Shown: one piece after another, positions 12,001-23,234 of the stretch
Position numbering within the stretch: the first letter of the stretch is position 1
Layout: the number at the start of each line of letters is the position of its first letter
Source of the DNA: Isoetes taiwanensis
Taxonomy: Eukaryota; Streptophyta; Lycopodiopsida; Isoetales; Isoetaceae
Length of the DNA stretch: 64,000 nt
Assembly (NCBI GenBank): GCA_021234155.1
Contig: JAJEKV010000055.1
Coordinates: 3,914,905-3,978,904 of the forward strand
Direction of reading: 5' to 3'
Notes under the pieces: generated by a model
Databases searched by the model: none
What the model was told of the DNA's origin: nothing
The model's input: only the letters and a program-made list of their open reading frames with translations
Program-made: the position numbers and the translations under genes

Positions 12001-13830
12001 GGAACCTTTAATTTCTTTCTTTTTTATTCTCCCTTTTTTTTCTAACCCCTTCTCCCTCCCTTTTGCCTTCCTTTCCCCTTCCCCTTTTTTTTTTTCTTTT
12101 TCTTATCAGCTTTTTTCCCTTCCTTTTATCTTTCCCCGCTCTTCCCATTTTTCCACTACTCTCTTTCCCTTTCCTTTTCCCCTTCCTCTTCCTTTTCCTT
12201 TTTCTTTTCTCTTTCCCGTTTCTCATGCATTTTTTTCGTTCTCTTTTGCTTACCTTTTCATGTGCCCTTTTCTTCCTTTCCCCACCCTCTTCCTCTTGAT
12301 CACGTGCCCTTTTCCCCATCTCTTTTCCCATTTCTCTCTCCTCTTTTCCTCATGCTCTTTTTGCTTTCCCTTCTCATTTTTCCGCTTCCCTTTTCCTTTC
12401 AACTTTTCATTCCCTTTTCATACTTTCCCAACCCTTTTGCTTTTGCGATATTCCCTTTTTCCTTTCCTTTCTTTTCCCTTCCTTTACATTTTCCCTTTCC
12501 CCGTTCCTTTCGCTTTTCATATGCCTCTTTCCATTCCCTTTCTCAACCTTTTTATGTACCCTTTTTCCTTCTTTTCCCCATCCTCTTCCCCTTTTTCCCC
12601 TTTCCACTTTATCCTTTCTTGTTTCTTTTTCTTTTCCCTTTCCTATACTCTTTTTCCCTTTCTTTTTCTATTTCCTCACCCTTTTCCCTCTTCCCTTTTT
12701 CTCGTGCCCTTTTCTCCTTCCTCTTTTTTCCTCTTCCTATTCCTTGCTCCCTACCCTTTGTCTAGTCTACTTTCCCCCACCTTTTCCTCATTTTTCCATC
12801 CTTTCCCTCTTCCTTTTTCTCGATGCTCTTTTTTTTTTTCTTTTTCTCTTTCTTCACCCTTTCTCTTTTCCCCTTTCTTTCCACGCCTTTCCTTTTTTTC
12901 TCTTTTTCTCGTTCCTTTTCCCAAGTTCTCTTTTTTCCCTTTTCCCCCTCTCTTTTCCTTTTTTTTTTTTTTTCCCATAGACTTTTGCAACCTTTTCTTA
13001 TTTTCCCTTACCTTTTTCTCCTTTTCTCACCTTTACTTCTCACCCTTCTCGCGGTGCTCTTTTTCCGTTCCTTTCCCCTCGCCTATTCTATTCCTTTTTC
13101 TATTTTCTTTTATCTTTCCATTTTCCTTTTCTCCTTCTCTTTCCTTTTTCCTCTTACCTTTCTTTTATTCCTTTCCCTTTTCCCTTTTCCCCTTTTCCCT
13201 TTCATCGCTTTTCCTTTTCCCCCCCTCTTCCTTTTCCCTTTTCCTTTTCCCTTTCATCGTTTTTCCTTTTCCCTTCCCCTTTTCCCTTTCATCGTTTTCC
13301 TTTTCCTTCCCTCTTCCTTTTCCCTTTTCCTTTTCCCTTTCATCGTTTTCCTTTTCCCTTCCCCTTTTTCTTTTTTTCTTTTCCCTTTTACCTTTTCCCT
13401 TTTCCCTTTTTTCCTTTTTTCCCTTTCATCGTTTTTCCTTTTCCCTTCCCCTTTTCCTTTTCCCTTTTCCCTTTTCCTTTTCCCTTTCATCATTTTTCCT
13501 TTTCCTTCCTTCCCCTTTTCCCTTTTCCCTTTTCCCTTTCATCATTTTTCCTTTTCCCGTCCCCGTTTTCCTTTTCCGTTTCCCTTTTCCGTTTTCCCTT
13601 TTCCCTTTTTTTTTTTCCTTTTCCCTTCCCCTTTTCCTTTTCCCTTTTCCCTTTCATCGCCGTTTTTCTTTTCCCTTTTCCCTTTCATCGTTTTTCCTTT
13701 TCCCTTCCCTTTTCCGTTTCCCTTTTCCCCTTTCATCATTTTTCCTTTTCCCTTCCCTTCCCTTCCCTTCCTTTTTCCCTTTTCCCTTTTCCCTTTTCCT
13801 TTTCCTTTTCCTTTTTCCTTTTCCCTTTCA
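12001..13830 (+). repeat. 1.8 kb polypyrimidine tract
   Basis: The plus strand is almost pure C/T for about 1830 bases, dominated by CCCTTTTCC-type units. After about 13190 a higher-order repeat appears in which TTTCATCG/ATTTTTCC interrupts the tract about ten times (near 13199, 13253, 13287, 13339, 13427, 13486, 13539, 13652, 13684 and 13732). Long open frames in it (533 codons on +, poly Phe/Pro/Ser) are low-complexity artefacts. Such homopurine-homopyrimidine DNA can form triplex (H-DNA) and stall polymerases. Confidence 0.98.
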
Positions 13831-14000
13831 TATTGAAGCCATAGTCAAGATGAAATTTTAGTTGAAGACACGCACACATCATCTCCACCATTGGTCAATC
13901 AAATCCTCGACCGTCCGATTTAGGGTGCGGTCCATTACACAACATTATAATATAAGATATACACATATATGTATATAAATTGGTTGTCTGAAGGTTGTCT

Positions 14001-14165
14001 GCGGTATAAATTTATACCGAGAGAGCTGTCGCGGTATAACGAGGGAGCTCTCACGGTATAAATTTATACCGGTCGAGTCCACTTGCGGTATAAATTTATA
14101 CCATGCGAACTCTCTGGCATGTGATATCCACACATCACTATCTATTGTAGTATAAATTTATACCA
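14001..14165. repeat. Array of GGTATAAATTTATACC palindromes
   Basis: The 16-bp perfect palindrome GGTATAAATTTATACC occurs at about 14003, 14056 and 14087, with a slightly diverged copy (GTATAAATTTATACC) near 14149; half-sites GCGGTATA occur at 14031 and 14209. Spacing is about 30-60 bp. It may be a subterminal repeat of a transposon or a set of binding sites. TATAAA is embedded on both strands. Confidence 0.9.
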
Positions 14166-14209
14166 TCTAGAAATTTATTTTGAAGACGTTATGTCCACGC
14201 ATTGTCATC

Positions 14210-14720
14210 GCGGTATACATAAGTCTATAGCAAGACGGATGAGCAAATAAGAGCAAGTATATAAGATGAAGAGCGAGCGTCTTCGAATCCAACTTGCACT
14301 TCAAAGTGTAAGTTTGTTCAATGAGGCATCCTTTCATGTGAAAATGTTTGCTTCGATGAGACAATGTCAAAATGTGTTGCATTTTTTACAGTTTTGTTCA
14401 TAGTTTTGTATTGATTTTGAAAACTTTGAATAAAATACCTTTTTGGCACTTTTAGTGTGCTTCTTTGCTTTTTTCATGTCTATTTTGTTTAGTTTTTGAA
14501 AATATTACTATTTCTCAAACCAAATTAGGGGGCAAAAGGGATATCAAACAATTTTGAATGAAAGCTAAGTTCACACCCCCCTCAAAATGATGCCTAAAAT
14601 TTTTCAAATTGTCACACTTGTCACAAATATACCACGAAAAGGACCTTTTTGGGGGGATTTTAGGGAATCTTTCAAAGATTCCTTTTAAAGTGCGTTTGGA
14701 GCAAATTAGTGCGTTTCATT
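14210..14720. other. AT-rich stretch, no gene seen
   Basis: Contains short poly-T runs and a 71-codon minus ORF without recognisable features. Nothing else visible. Confidence 0.5.
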
Positions 14721-14924
14721 TTAAACTTTGTTAATGGTGATTGACCTCGGCCTGATTGTGCCCATTCGCTCGAAGACAAGACGTAGTGCTATCTTAAGGG
14801 CATGTCGTTGGTGCCCCTCGTCGGCCTCTATGCTGCAGAGCATGTAAAACACTGGGTACCCCACACCCCTGGCAATCGGTACAACAGCTCCAATCTGGCA
14901 TGAAACTTCCCACAGATTTGTCAC
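14721..14924 (-). pseudogene. Transposase-like fragment, uncertain
   Basis: A 67-codon minus ORF reads VPIARGVGYPVFYMLCSIE and later ALKIALRLVFERMGTIRPRS. The pattern of a small hydrophobic strand, a cue like PVFYMLCS, then a helix and RP+S+ is reminiscent of MULE-like DDE cores where a host-like 'substrate replies' strand precedes the second acidic residue. This is a weak impression; no catalytic triad can be assembled. It lies downstream of the minus ORFs at 15260-16067 and may be part of the same decayed element. Confidence 0.2.
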
Positions 14925-15259
14925 GGAAGGTTAAATCCATGGCCCAACCACCCGGCGCTCCATCTCACAAGAAACCTCAACATCCTGTCATCTTGGATGA
15001 CTAGGATCCATGGCCGGTCCAAGGGCTCCGGCGAAGATCGCAGATTCCGGGCTGGTGAAAAATCACCTTCCCGGAGGCTTTCCAATCGTCAATCCCGCTC
15101 TCGGCTTTCCCACATCCCGTACCCAAACTCCCGCCTATGAGGTGGAGAGATTAAATGACAAAATATTTACGGTGCATATCCAGAATGACAAAGTTGAGTG
15201 AGAACTCCAAGTTCATTACTGTTCCAAAAACTAAGCATTCTCTTGAATCTACAACAACA

Positions 15260-16067
15260 TCATTGTTCCATGGTAAAAGAATTTTCAGTGGAGCTTACTG
15301 AGTATTCTCTGCACGCATCCTTCATGGTGCGACCACTTTTGCACGTGCACACTTCCATGCATGCAGTTATGTATTCCTGTGGGATGCCATGGCGCCGTAG
15401 ACCGATTTCCCATTCCTCTAAAATTTTTTCAAACGTGGCAGTGGGGGACCGATGGATGCTTCCATTCAAGTGGCCCATGGCAACTAGCTGGCTCCAAAAC
15501 TCCACGTAAGGGACTAACTTATGAGGCCCGGTTACGCGCCGGTACAACCAACCGCTGGAGTCATCGTCAACTATAAACTCCTCACAATATGCAGCCCATC
15601 GGTACATCGACCTGACATGGTGCTCGATGGGTGGCCTCCCGCTTCTCTGTGAGACCGGGGGCAAGCGGGGATCAGCAGCACTTATTTCAGACGGGTGGGG
15701 AACATAGTGTTGCTGGGCACAGCCTCATCAACCCATACACAGACTCGTTGAGGGCATAACCACCCTGAGGGGCAACACGGAGCCATTCCACTGGGTCTGG
15801 GTAGAGACCGGCCAATTCATGTACAAGCAGTTCTTGGGAATTTTGGATGGGAGTAACTTGTGGAGCAACTTGACCAGGCGGGTTCCACCCATCGCCTACA
15901 TTTTCCCCAATGTCCTCCTCCGACATTGTGTCATCCTCGATGTCATGAAGGTCATACTCACTATCATTTTCATCTGACATCTCATCGGTAGTCAGCCGGT
16001 GACTACCTTCGCCATTCTCGTGCACTCTACTTGAAGACAAATATAAACCATCGCAAAGAAAGTGCAC
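15260..16067 (-). CDS. Two minus-strand ORFs, unrecognised, probably one broken gene
   Basis: 15687-16067 (126 codons) is strongly acidic in its first half (DEMSDENDSEYDLHDIEDDT). 15260-15664 (134 codons) follows at once in another frame and has aromatic/charged, globular sequence (SMYRWAAYCEEFIVDDDSSGW, KILEEWEIGLRRHGIPQEY). Their spacing and order suggest one protein split by a frameshift or short intron. I recognise no family. The gene lies between two different palindrome arrays (14.0-14.17 and 17.12-17.50 kb), so it may be the coding part of a transposon. Confidence 0.4.
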
Positions 16068-16471
16068 CTGCTTCTAGCAATCAAGGCTGCTCTAGCAAAC
16101 GATCTCGAATAGATATCCGAGGTACAGCTGAACATGAACACAAGCCCGAAAGCAAACCTATAGATGCATTGGGGTCTTGACAAAACACAAATAAAACAAA
16201 AAGCAACGCATTATACTACTTGTTTCCCATTCATAAAAAAAATTATACATTGTTTTTGTCCATCCCGAGGGCGTGACAATTTGATGCAACGACTTGCATC
16301 ATTATCTCGCACATCCAACATCGTTTCATCTTTATTTGCCTCGGTTAGCCATTCTACCGGGCCGTTCCCGCAGGGAACGCCGGATGTTAAAGCAATCAAG
16401 CTCCCTTTCACTCATCCTTGCAACGACGGTGAAAGGAGCCGGGAAGAAGTAGGGGGATTGGCTGTCCCTTA

Positions 16472-16509
16472 GAGGAGGAGGAGGAGGAGGAGGAGGAGGA
16501 GGAGGAGGG
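16472..16509 (+). repeat. (GGA)n microsatellite
   Basis: About twelve consecutive AGG/GGA triplets, followed at about 16530 by a shorter GGA run. On the minus strand it encodes poly-Ser in a short ORF. Confidence 0.97.
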
Positions 16510-17118
16510 GATTGCTGGAGATGTCCCTTGGAGGAAGAGGAGGAGGATCATTATCGCTAGAAGGGACACATCGTGCGAAGACGGTCTTGAACTGGCGGAC
16601 CATTGTAACAAGATGGGCTAGAAGAATGGCAACAGTTTTCCACAGAAAATGGCAATATCAAGCAATTTCCCTGCCATTGTTAGAATAAAACATTTTAACA
16701 AAATATGGACCAGAACAAGAAAAAAAGTGCCCACCAAGTTTCTAATAGAAACTCACTTGAGCGAATAGAAAGTCCTTAACGCGGAGATTGGCTTCAAGAT
16801 CAAGCCAGGAGTCGAAGCTCGCTCGAGCGCCACCGGAGGTTCACAAGCGTGAGTTCACAAGGGTGAGTTCACAAGTTCACAATGGTTCGCTCAAAAGAGT
16901 GACTTAAGATCATATATATATTCAAGATTGTTCATTGATGGCACTACGGGCAATATATTCCTTATTGGATTTTGCTCCACCGAAAGTCTCGAAAGTGTCA
17001 CGCGGTGGATTTTGCTCCACCGAAAGGATCGCCAAAAGCGCACGGGTCAGGTACGCCCTGCCATCAGGCATGGCCCATGCCCATCAATGTCGCGGACCGT
17101 GACGGTCACGCGACGCCT
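16510..17118. other. No gene seen; short direct repeats
   Basis: GTGAGTTCACAAG occurs in tandem at about 16848-16880. GGATTTTGCTCCACCGAAAG occurs at 16970 and again at about 17008. GC content rises sharply after 17000, where a 178-codon low-complexity plus ORF runs through the palindrome array; I do not treat it as a gene. Confidence 0.5.
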
Positions 17119-17502
17119 GGATTCGCCTGGGCAAACCCGCAGGGGGTGGCTGTGCACGCCCGCCATCGCACCGCCCATAAAGTCGCTGCCGTACGGGCCT
17201 GCCGCCCAGGTTTCGCCTGGGAGAAACCCGGTAGGGTGGTCAGGTACCCCCTGCCATCAGGTACCACCGCCCCTGCCAACGTTGCCGTACGGGCCCCAGG
17301 TGGGTTCGCTTGGGCGAACCCGGTAGGGCGCCAAATTCCACTCCCATCCGCTGCAGACATAACTCTGGTTAGGGGTTCGCTTGGGCGAACCCGACAGCAA
17401 TGCCAAGTAAGCAGGCCACCCCCGCCACGTCTTCGACAGGGTTCGCCTGGGCGAATCCGGCGGGTTCGCCTAGGCGAATTTCGGGGTTCGCCTAAGCGAA
17501 CC
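17119..17502. repeat. Array of GGGTTCGCCTGGGCGAACCC palindromes
   Basis: Seven copies of a 20-bp palindrome (GGGTTCGCCTGGGCGAACCC or close variants) lie at about 17119-17138, 17209-17229, 17302-17321, 17373-17392, 17439-17458, 17462-17480 and 17483-17502. Spacing is 70-90 bp at first, then nearly abutting. Because the unit is palindromic, both strands translate to GFAWANP/GFAQANP-like repeats, which explains the spurious ORFs. The array is GC-rich against an AT-rich background. Confidence 0.95.
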
Positions 17503-18297
17503 TGTTAGACGCTTCAACCGTTTGGGCCATTCAAGCACCGAAGTTAACTCCGGTGCCTCCGCAGTCACGAGCAAGCAGCTTCCCAACGGGGCAGAAGATT
17601 CTAGATTCAGGACAGAGTTAGCATATTTTCAGCTCCATCGGTGCCACCATCGAGCATATCATCATGTATCGAAGCTTCTCCTAGATTGCATACACATTTA
17701 AAAATCTATACATTCTTTGAAAAACTGGGCGAATAGTTCCTGTTTATTTTCATATCTTAACTTTGAAACATATCATTTTTCATTTTGAAATAATTTCCAC
17801 AGCTCTAAAACATAGAATAACCCTCTAATCCTCTTCCTCTTCCTCACTGCTCGAGTCTTCCCCGTCATCTTCTCCACATAACCTCATATTTCGATGTGCA
17901 GATACAGTCCCTAAATATCAAGGGATTTGTAATAATTATAAATGTCAAGAAAGAAGTCATGTACATGAGGTATGTACTTTCGATGAAATCATAATACCAA
18001 GTTAGTCTGCTTGTTATGCTTGACCGAGTTCGCCCAATATTCTCGCAAGAAGATTGGAAAATAAAGATGTCTTTGACTCAAAAGCTTAGCCGGTTGGTCA
18101 AACTCGACCAGCTAGACCCGAATGATAATGGTTTTCATGAGTAGTTCAAATTTATTAACAAAGCAAAGATCACTTACCATCTCTCAAAGTTAACACCATA
18201 CCACTTTGTCACCATCTGTTGGTATAATGATGAGCAACAAAGGATCATTGTACACTCGAAAATTTTTCTCTCACACCTTCAAGGACCGTGATCAGTA
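17503..18297. other. No gene seen
   Basis: Unique-looking AT-rich DNA. It may hold the end of the element containing the transposase-like gene at 18.8-22.2 kb, but I found no convincing terminal inverted repeat partner near 36.3-36.9 kb. Confidence 0.4.
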
Positions 18298-18579
18298 GTG
18301 TTATCAAGTGATGGGTGGTTTTTAATTCACATACTCAAAAAGCATGTGGGCTTACACATGTGCCGCATGTACCTCTTCATTGCCCTTCAAACCGCCTCTT
18401 CATTGCCCTTCCATAGCCCTTCATTGCCCTTCAAAAATCATGAGTGTTTTCTATTATATAAAGGATATAATGAGCATATTAGTGATGCAAATGATGATGA
18501 CATAAATTATTTGGTGAAGGTGCTTATATGTGCTGTGATGGTTAAAAAACTGGGTAGGTCAATAAAAAAGTTATCCTGA
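18298..18579 (+). other. Short ORF upstream of the transposase-like gene
   Basis: A 93-codon plus ORF with HIGH-complexity composition but no recognised domain; it contains a triplicated phrase (CTTCATTGCCCTTC near 18376, 18399 and 18418). Could be an upstream exon of the transposase-like gene or chance. Confidence 0.2.
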
Positions 18580-18812
18580 TGCAGTTACCTCATCTAAAAC
18601 AAGTATGCAGCTGTTTTTTAAAAGGACACAGCCTAAGCAGAACAATTGCCATTGTCCCACACTCCAATTTTCACCATCATCTCCAACTGCATTTGCAACT
18701 CATCATGATTAGAGAATAAATAGTAGGGTAAAAGCATGCTAGGGTGTCATACATTAGTTCTAAATTCATGTACTATTTTGCACTAGAAACCCGTTTTTTT
18801 ATGTAATTTTGA

Positions 18813-21800
18813 ATGTATGGTAGGAGGCCACGTGCTTGTCGTTATATATTTAAAAAAGGAATATATTTGATTGTTTGTCATCATGACATGAAGTGGCCGA
18901 CGGTTGTTGCGAAATTTTGGGCACAATCACTAGATTCCCTCCGATCCAAGCAAATTCCTCCAATCCATCCGGGCAAGCAAGCAAATTCCTCCAATTTACG
19001 GTCTAAGAATCTAAAACAAAGAAAAGAATTTCAAATTCTTGGCGGATCTTTGCATGCATATCAGTTTTTCATAGTAGTAGTAGTGGCATGGCACAAGAAA
19101 ATCAAAGTATGAAACGAAATTACTCAGCCGATGTCCAAAATGAGGACGGTGATACCGAATCGACAAAGGGAAGCAGAAAATGGTTGAACAAGATACTCTA
19201 AATGACATCTTTGGAATGAAGTGACAGAGAGTGATAATCACAACAAAGATGAGAATAGCGATCATATTCCGTGTATTTCACCAAAAAATCGGAAAAGAGC
19301 GTAAAAGGTTGTTGAATGCTTTAGAAATGAAGCCAGTCTCTCTATCTCCCGTGAAAGAGAGGTATTGGTTTCGTGGATCTTGCAAGATAACAGGCTCTTG
19401 GGGTTGTTTAAACTGTGATTGGGCTACCTTCCAGAAGCGGTGGTGAAACATTCATTGTTACAAAATCTCAAAGATGGATTAGAAGAGGTTAAATCTTCTA
19501 ATAGCAAAGTGGACAAGTTGGCGCACCAAGCACTCGCTTTATCCATGATTGTTGGGAAAATGGGGAATTGAAGCAAAAAGGAGTTGCTTCAAAATGTTGA
19601 ACTGCCATCCTCGAATTTGTCATACTGCAGTTGTAAGAAAGAGAATGAAAATTGCAGGTCCAAGTATATGGGCATTAGCAGGCAGAAAGAGAAGATCTGA
19701 TTGTTTGGACGAAGACACAAAGCAATTAGTCATCCAATTTTGGTTAAACAACACCAAGGTTTCACCTAAATACAGGGATGTAAGAAAGAAAAGGCATCAG
19801 TAATCCAGTTTCTTGATATACCACAGGTATTTCATTCTTTACTTTGTGAAATGCTTCTGATCCCTCATGTATATGCTCATTTTTATTGGAATTTATAGTA
19901 TCTTCTTTGTTTTGATGTATGAATGCTTTCTAATGACTGATCTATTATTTATGTATTCACTTTTACTTACTTTTACATATGCAATCACCTTTATTGGTTT
20001 GCTTACATTTATTGACCATGTATATTACACTAAATCTTCCTTTCTTATTTATGCAGTGACTCCAAAATTCTTAAGCAATGTACAGATTAGATATTTGCAT
20101 AATATTGTATGTTATACATGTCTATAGAGTACATATCTTGTACTTTCACTTTCGATAGTGCCTATGGACTTCAAGAATCTACTCTAGAACATTAATATGC
20201 TCTAGGGTACATTAATGTACCCACACTGCTACTTTATCCTTACACACGTATTTAATGTACATGTGTAATGTATATTCTGTTGTCCTTATGTATATTGTAA
20301 GTACATTCTCGAAAGTACATTCTCGAAAGTACATATGAGTGCATATGAGTACATATGAATGCATACGAAAGTACATCCAGAGTACATATTAGTACATTAT
20401 GAGTACATGTTAGTACATTTTGACTCATGTACTCAATTGCACATACAAAATCTTTTATTAACTATGATGATTTGAATGCACAGTGCGAAATTGCACTTTA
20501 AACTTTGTGGAGCAACACCTGTGAGGCACATTGGCATCGATTGTTCAATACCTCAAACCCCGATTGTGTAAGGAAGCTAAAGGAAAGAAACACATGTTGT
20601 TGTGTCAAGCATGAGCAAGCGTGAGAACTTCAGTGAAGGCATTTAATTCTATGAGGGCTAAGCTTCACATCAATTGTAGCTGCAATTGTGAAGTTTGTGC
20701 CGCTAACAAAATGATGGAATTTGTCGCTCACAAGCATACATACCGTAATGTCAAAGACTCTATGGAGGAGTATGGTTTGTCCAAAACAGGATAGTGACGA
20801 GTGGCACAAATTAAATTGTATTACAAGTGATTGCAAGAACTGTGGTAAGCAGAACATTAGCTTGTGTCCAAAAGAAACTGAAAATGACATTGAAAGTAAA
20901 GTCAATTGGCAAATATACTCTTATGTGGATGAGAAGTCTAAAAAGGAGTCTCAAGAAGGCTCGATTGGAGAAGACAACAAATGCACCTGTAATGCCGATG
21001 CCATGTTTGGTCACATGAAGACATTTATCCATCACAACTTTGCAGCCAATCGCAAAGCAAGGAATTCGGCGATGTGTTCAAAACCCGAGATGATTCGTTG
21101 ATATCGCTGGTTGATTTTGCAGAAAAATTATACATTGAAGCCTTTCAAAGAGGTTCACCCAACATTGGAATGCGATCAAGTTACTATAATGGTACGACAT
21201 TACCATGTCAAGGTAAATGGCATCTTGAAGAAGATCGTTCACTTGTATATTTCTGATGACGTAAATCATGATACACATTTTGTACAACATGCATTTAAGC
21301 TTCATCTAAAATGGCTGAAAGAGAATGGTGGATCTCATGTACGATCATATTGTGTGGTCTCGATGGTCGTGCCGCACAATACAAGTCCGTAAGAAATTCA
21401 TATTTCATTACCGTGTACTATGTTGAATATGGCATTCGCTTACAATGGAACTACTTTGGTTCGGGCATGGAAAAGGTGAACATGATGGAGAGTCCCGCCA
21501 AGGCCAAGGTGTACTTGCAAACTAATGCCCCTAAGCTTTGGTAGAACATGGAACGTAGATTAGAGGTGCACATGATGCTTGTGTTGTCTTGAGGAGCAAG
21601 CAATCTAATGTTGACAGAGTATACCGGGAAGTGAAGGAGTCGATATTGATAGAACCAATGCATTGATGTGCAACCTCTTCCCCGGTATTCAAATTGCATG
21701 CTATAGCTTCTATAAGTCCAACTCGACCCCACCTTAGTAATGGTGAGACCATTATCTTGCTTCAATGCTTGCATTAACTTTGAATGGGATGCTTGTGAGT

Positions 21801-22200
21801 CCATTTCATTCCGTGGAAGTGGCAATTAAAGAAGCTAGTACCCCGAGTAAGTACTCATTGTGAAGTAGAGAATGAGGAAATCACCGCTTTTGCAAATGAA
21901 AATGAAGAGCTAGAAGATCTAGTACATGTAGGTGATATGTTTGCTTCTTTTGCTGCACCAGAAAATGAAGAAAAATGTGCCATACTATATCCTTCTTTGC
22001 AAGAAAACAAAATTTGTTTTGCGGAAAATGTTATTGACGATTACAAAAATTATCACCATAAGTGTGAAACAAATATATCCGCAGATTACTATCAAAATTG
22101 CCCGGTTGTCACCACAAGTATAAGTTATTGGATGACAAAGAAGTTCTTGTACCGCAGAGTCCAATTATTGGAGCAAAGTTTGCAATGCCAAAAGTAAATC
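18813..22200 (+). pseudogene. Decayed DDE transposase-like gene
   Basis: Fragments in the three plus frames follow one another in the order expected for an uncharacterised transposase-like family with a cysteine-rich N-terminal half. At 19440-19800 KLAHQALALSMIV and NTKVSPKYRDVRKKRHQ are seen. At 20721-21101 come WHKLNCITSDCKNCGK, an LCPKE, a WQIYSYVDEK and a helical FGHMKTFIHHNFAANRKAR. At 21098-21250 LVDFAEKL is the likely first acidic motif; 21210-21310 has LYISDDVNHDTHFVQHAF; at about 21340-21540 LDGRAAQYKS and WNYFGSGMEK fit the second acidic motif and the downstream FF/YFGSG block. Frame changes between motifs and several stops show it is not functional, although some frame changes may be introns. 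The gene converges with the minus-strand Ulp1-like gene that ends near 22475. Family name not assigned; role as transposase is inference from motif order. Confidence 0.55.
20280..20425 (+). repeat. GTACAT-rich degenerate repeat
   Basis: GTACAT occurs roughly every 10-25 bases (AAGTACAT, GAGTACAT, TAGTACATT), in a probable intron of the transposase-like gene. A similar ATGTAC-rich patch lies at 34500-34720 in a probable intron of the minus-strand gene. Confidence 0.75.
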
Positions 22201-22474
22201 ATAAGGTGAAGGGTGCTTCAAGTAGCCTTATGCATTGTCTAACATGTGCATGAGATGCTACCGAAGTCTCACTTTGAAATGCTACATGATCCGAATAGCT
22301 TGAACAGATTATATGTTGGACAGATTATATGTTGGAGAGAAATCTGAAAAGAGAAAAGTGCAGGAGTAACATGATTTATATTACATTGTAATTGAGTACA
22401 TCAACTTATTTCAAAACATGTTTCTTGTTATTGATAACTTTATAGAATATATCAACTTCTTTTATGCCTAACTA

Positions 22475-22798
22475 TTACATCCCTCGTGGTGGCTGAAATC
22501 TCATAGGTATTGCATCCATTCTCCTAAGATTTCCTGAGCCATATAATGTTAGGACTAGCCGTGGGCGCAGGCCATCGCTACTTCTCTTGCAATTGGAAGC
22601 CCACTCCACCTCCACGCTTGTGCAAGTAGCTTGACTCGCGGCAAGATTTGGCAACCGATTCCTTCCCAAGGATCGATCATAGATCTTGTGAATTGCCCAA
22701 AGTATTGTTAGCATCTCATCCCTGGTGCTTCTGTCTTCGATCTGTTCGACCTGTTCCCATAATCCAGGCAGGCTGGTAAGGAATCTTGCTTCATACAT
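22475..22798 (-). pseudogene. Possible C-terminal exon of the minus-strand gene
   Basis: A 107-codon minus ORF (SLPGLWEQVEQIEDRSTRDE, ILWAIHKIYDRSLG) ends about 100-270 bases from the end of the plus-strand transposase-like gene. Upstream, at about 22860-22940, a direct repeat encodes two HGAEVE units. I recognise no domain. It is probably the 3' exon of the same gene as the blocks at 23.2-25.4 kb, or a separate short gene. Confidence 0.3.
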
Positions 22799-23234
22799 TA
22801 AGCCACAAGAGAATGGTACATCTGAAACATATTCTGCTTCAGTCCCTAAAGTAGAAGGTGGTTCATCCGTTCAACCTCTGCTCCATGTACATGTACAAGT
22901 TCCTTTTGTTCTGGTTCAACCTCTGCTCCATGTATAAATTCCTCTTCAATTTCATTTTCCTCAACTTCTAATCCAATAACAAAAGTTAAAAATTATTAGC
23001 ATTTTAAATCTAAAACTTCCTCAACCTTAAATATTAATAATAGATATAATTTAACAAGTACTCAAAAGAGTTATGAAAGCAAATAAACATCAAGAAAAGT
23101 TACAGTAAAACAGATTCAGTTTATCAAAGGCATTGTACATAGGGCCTTTATTCTGTTCATATCTTCGCCGTATTCATCCACTATAGTCTTGATGATAATG
23201 TCACCATATATGTCCCAAGAGTCATCCAACTTAT

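Noticed and set aside
12260-13861. 533-codon plus-strand ORF and overlapping long ORFs
   Set aside because: They are by-products of the polypyrimidine tract: almost only Phe, Pro, Ser and Leu, open in several frames, with no domain, so not genes.
16972-17508. 178-codon ORF with FAWANP repeats
   Set aside because: The repeat is the palindrome array; the opposite strand gives an equivalent FAQANP repeat. Open frame explained by GC-rich palindromes.
21451-21825. 124-codon minus ORF
   Set aside because: Shadow of the transposase-like gene on the plus strand, whose motifs are in the expected order.
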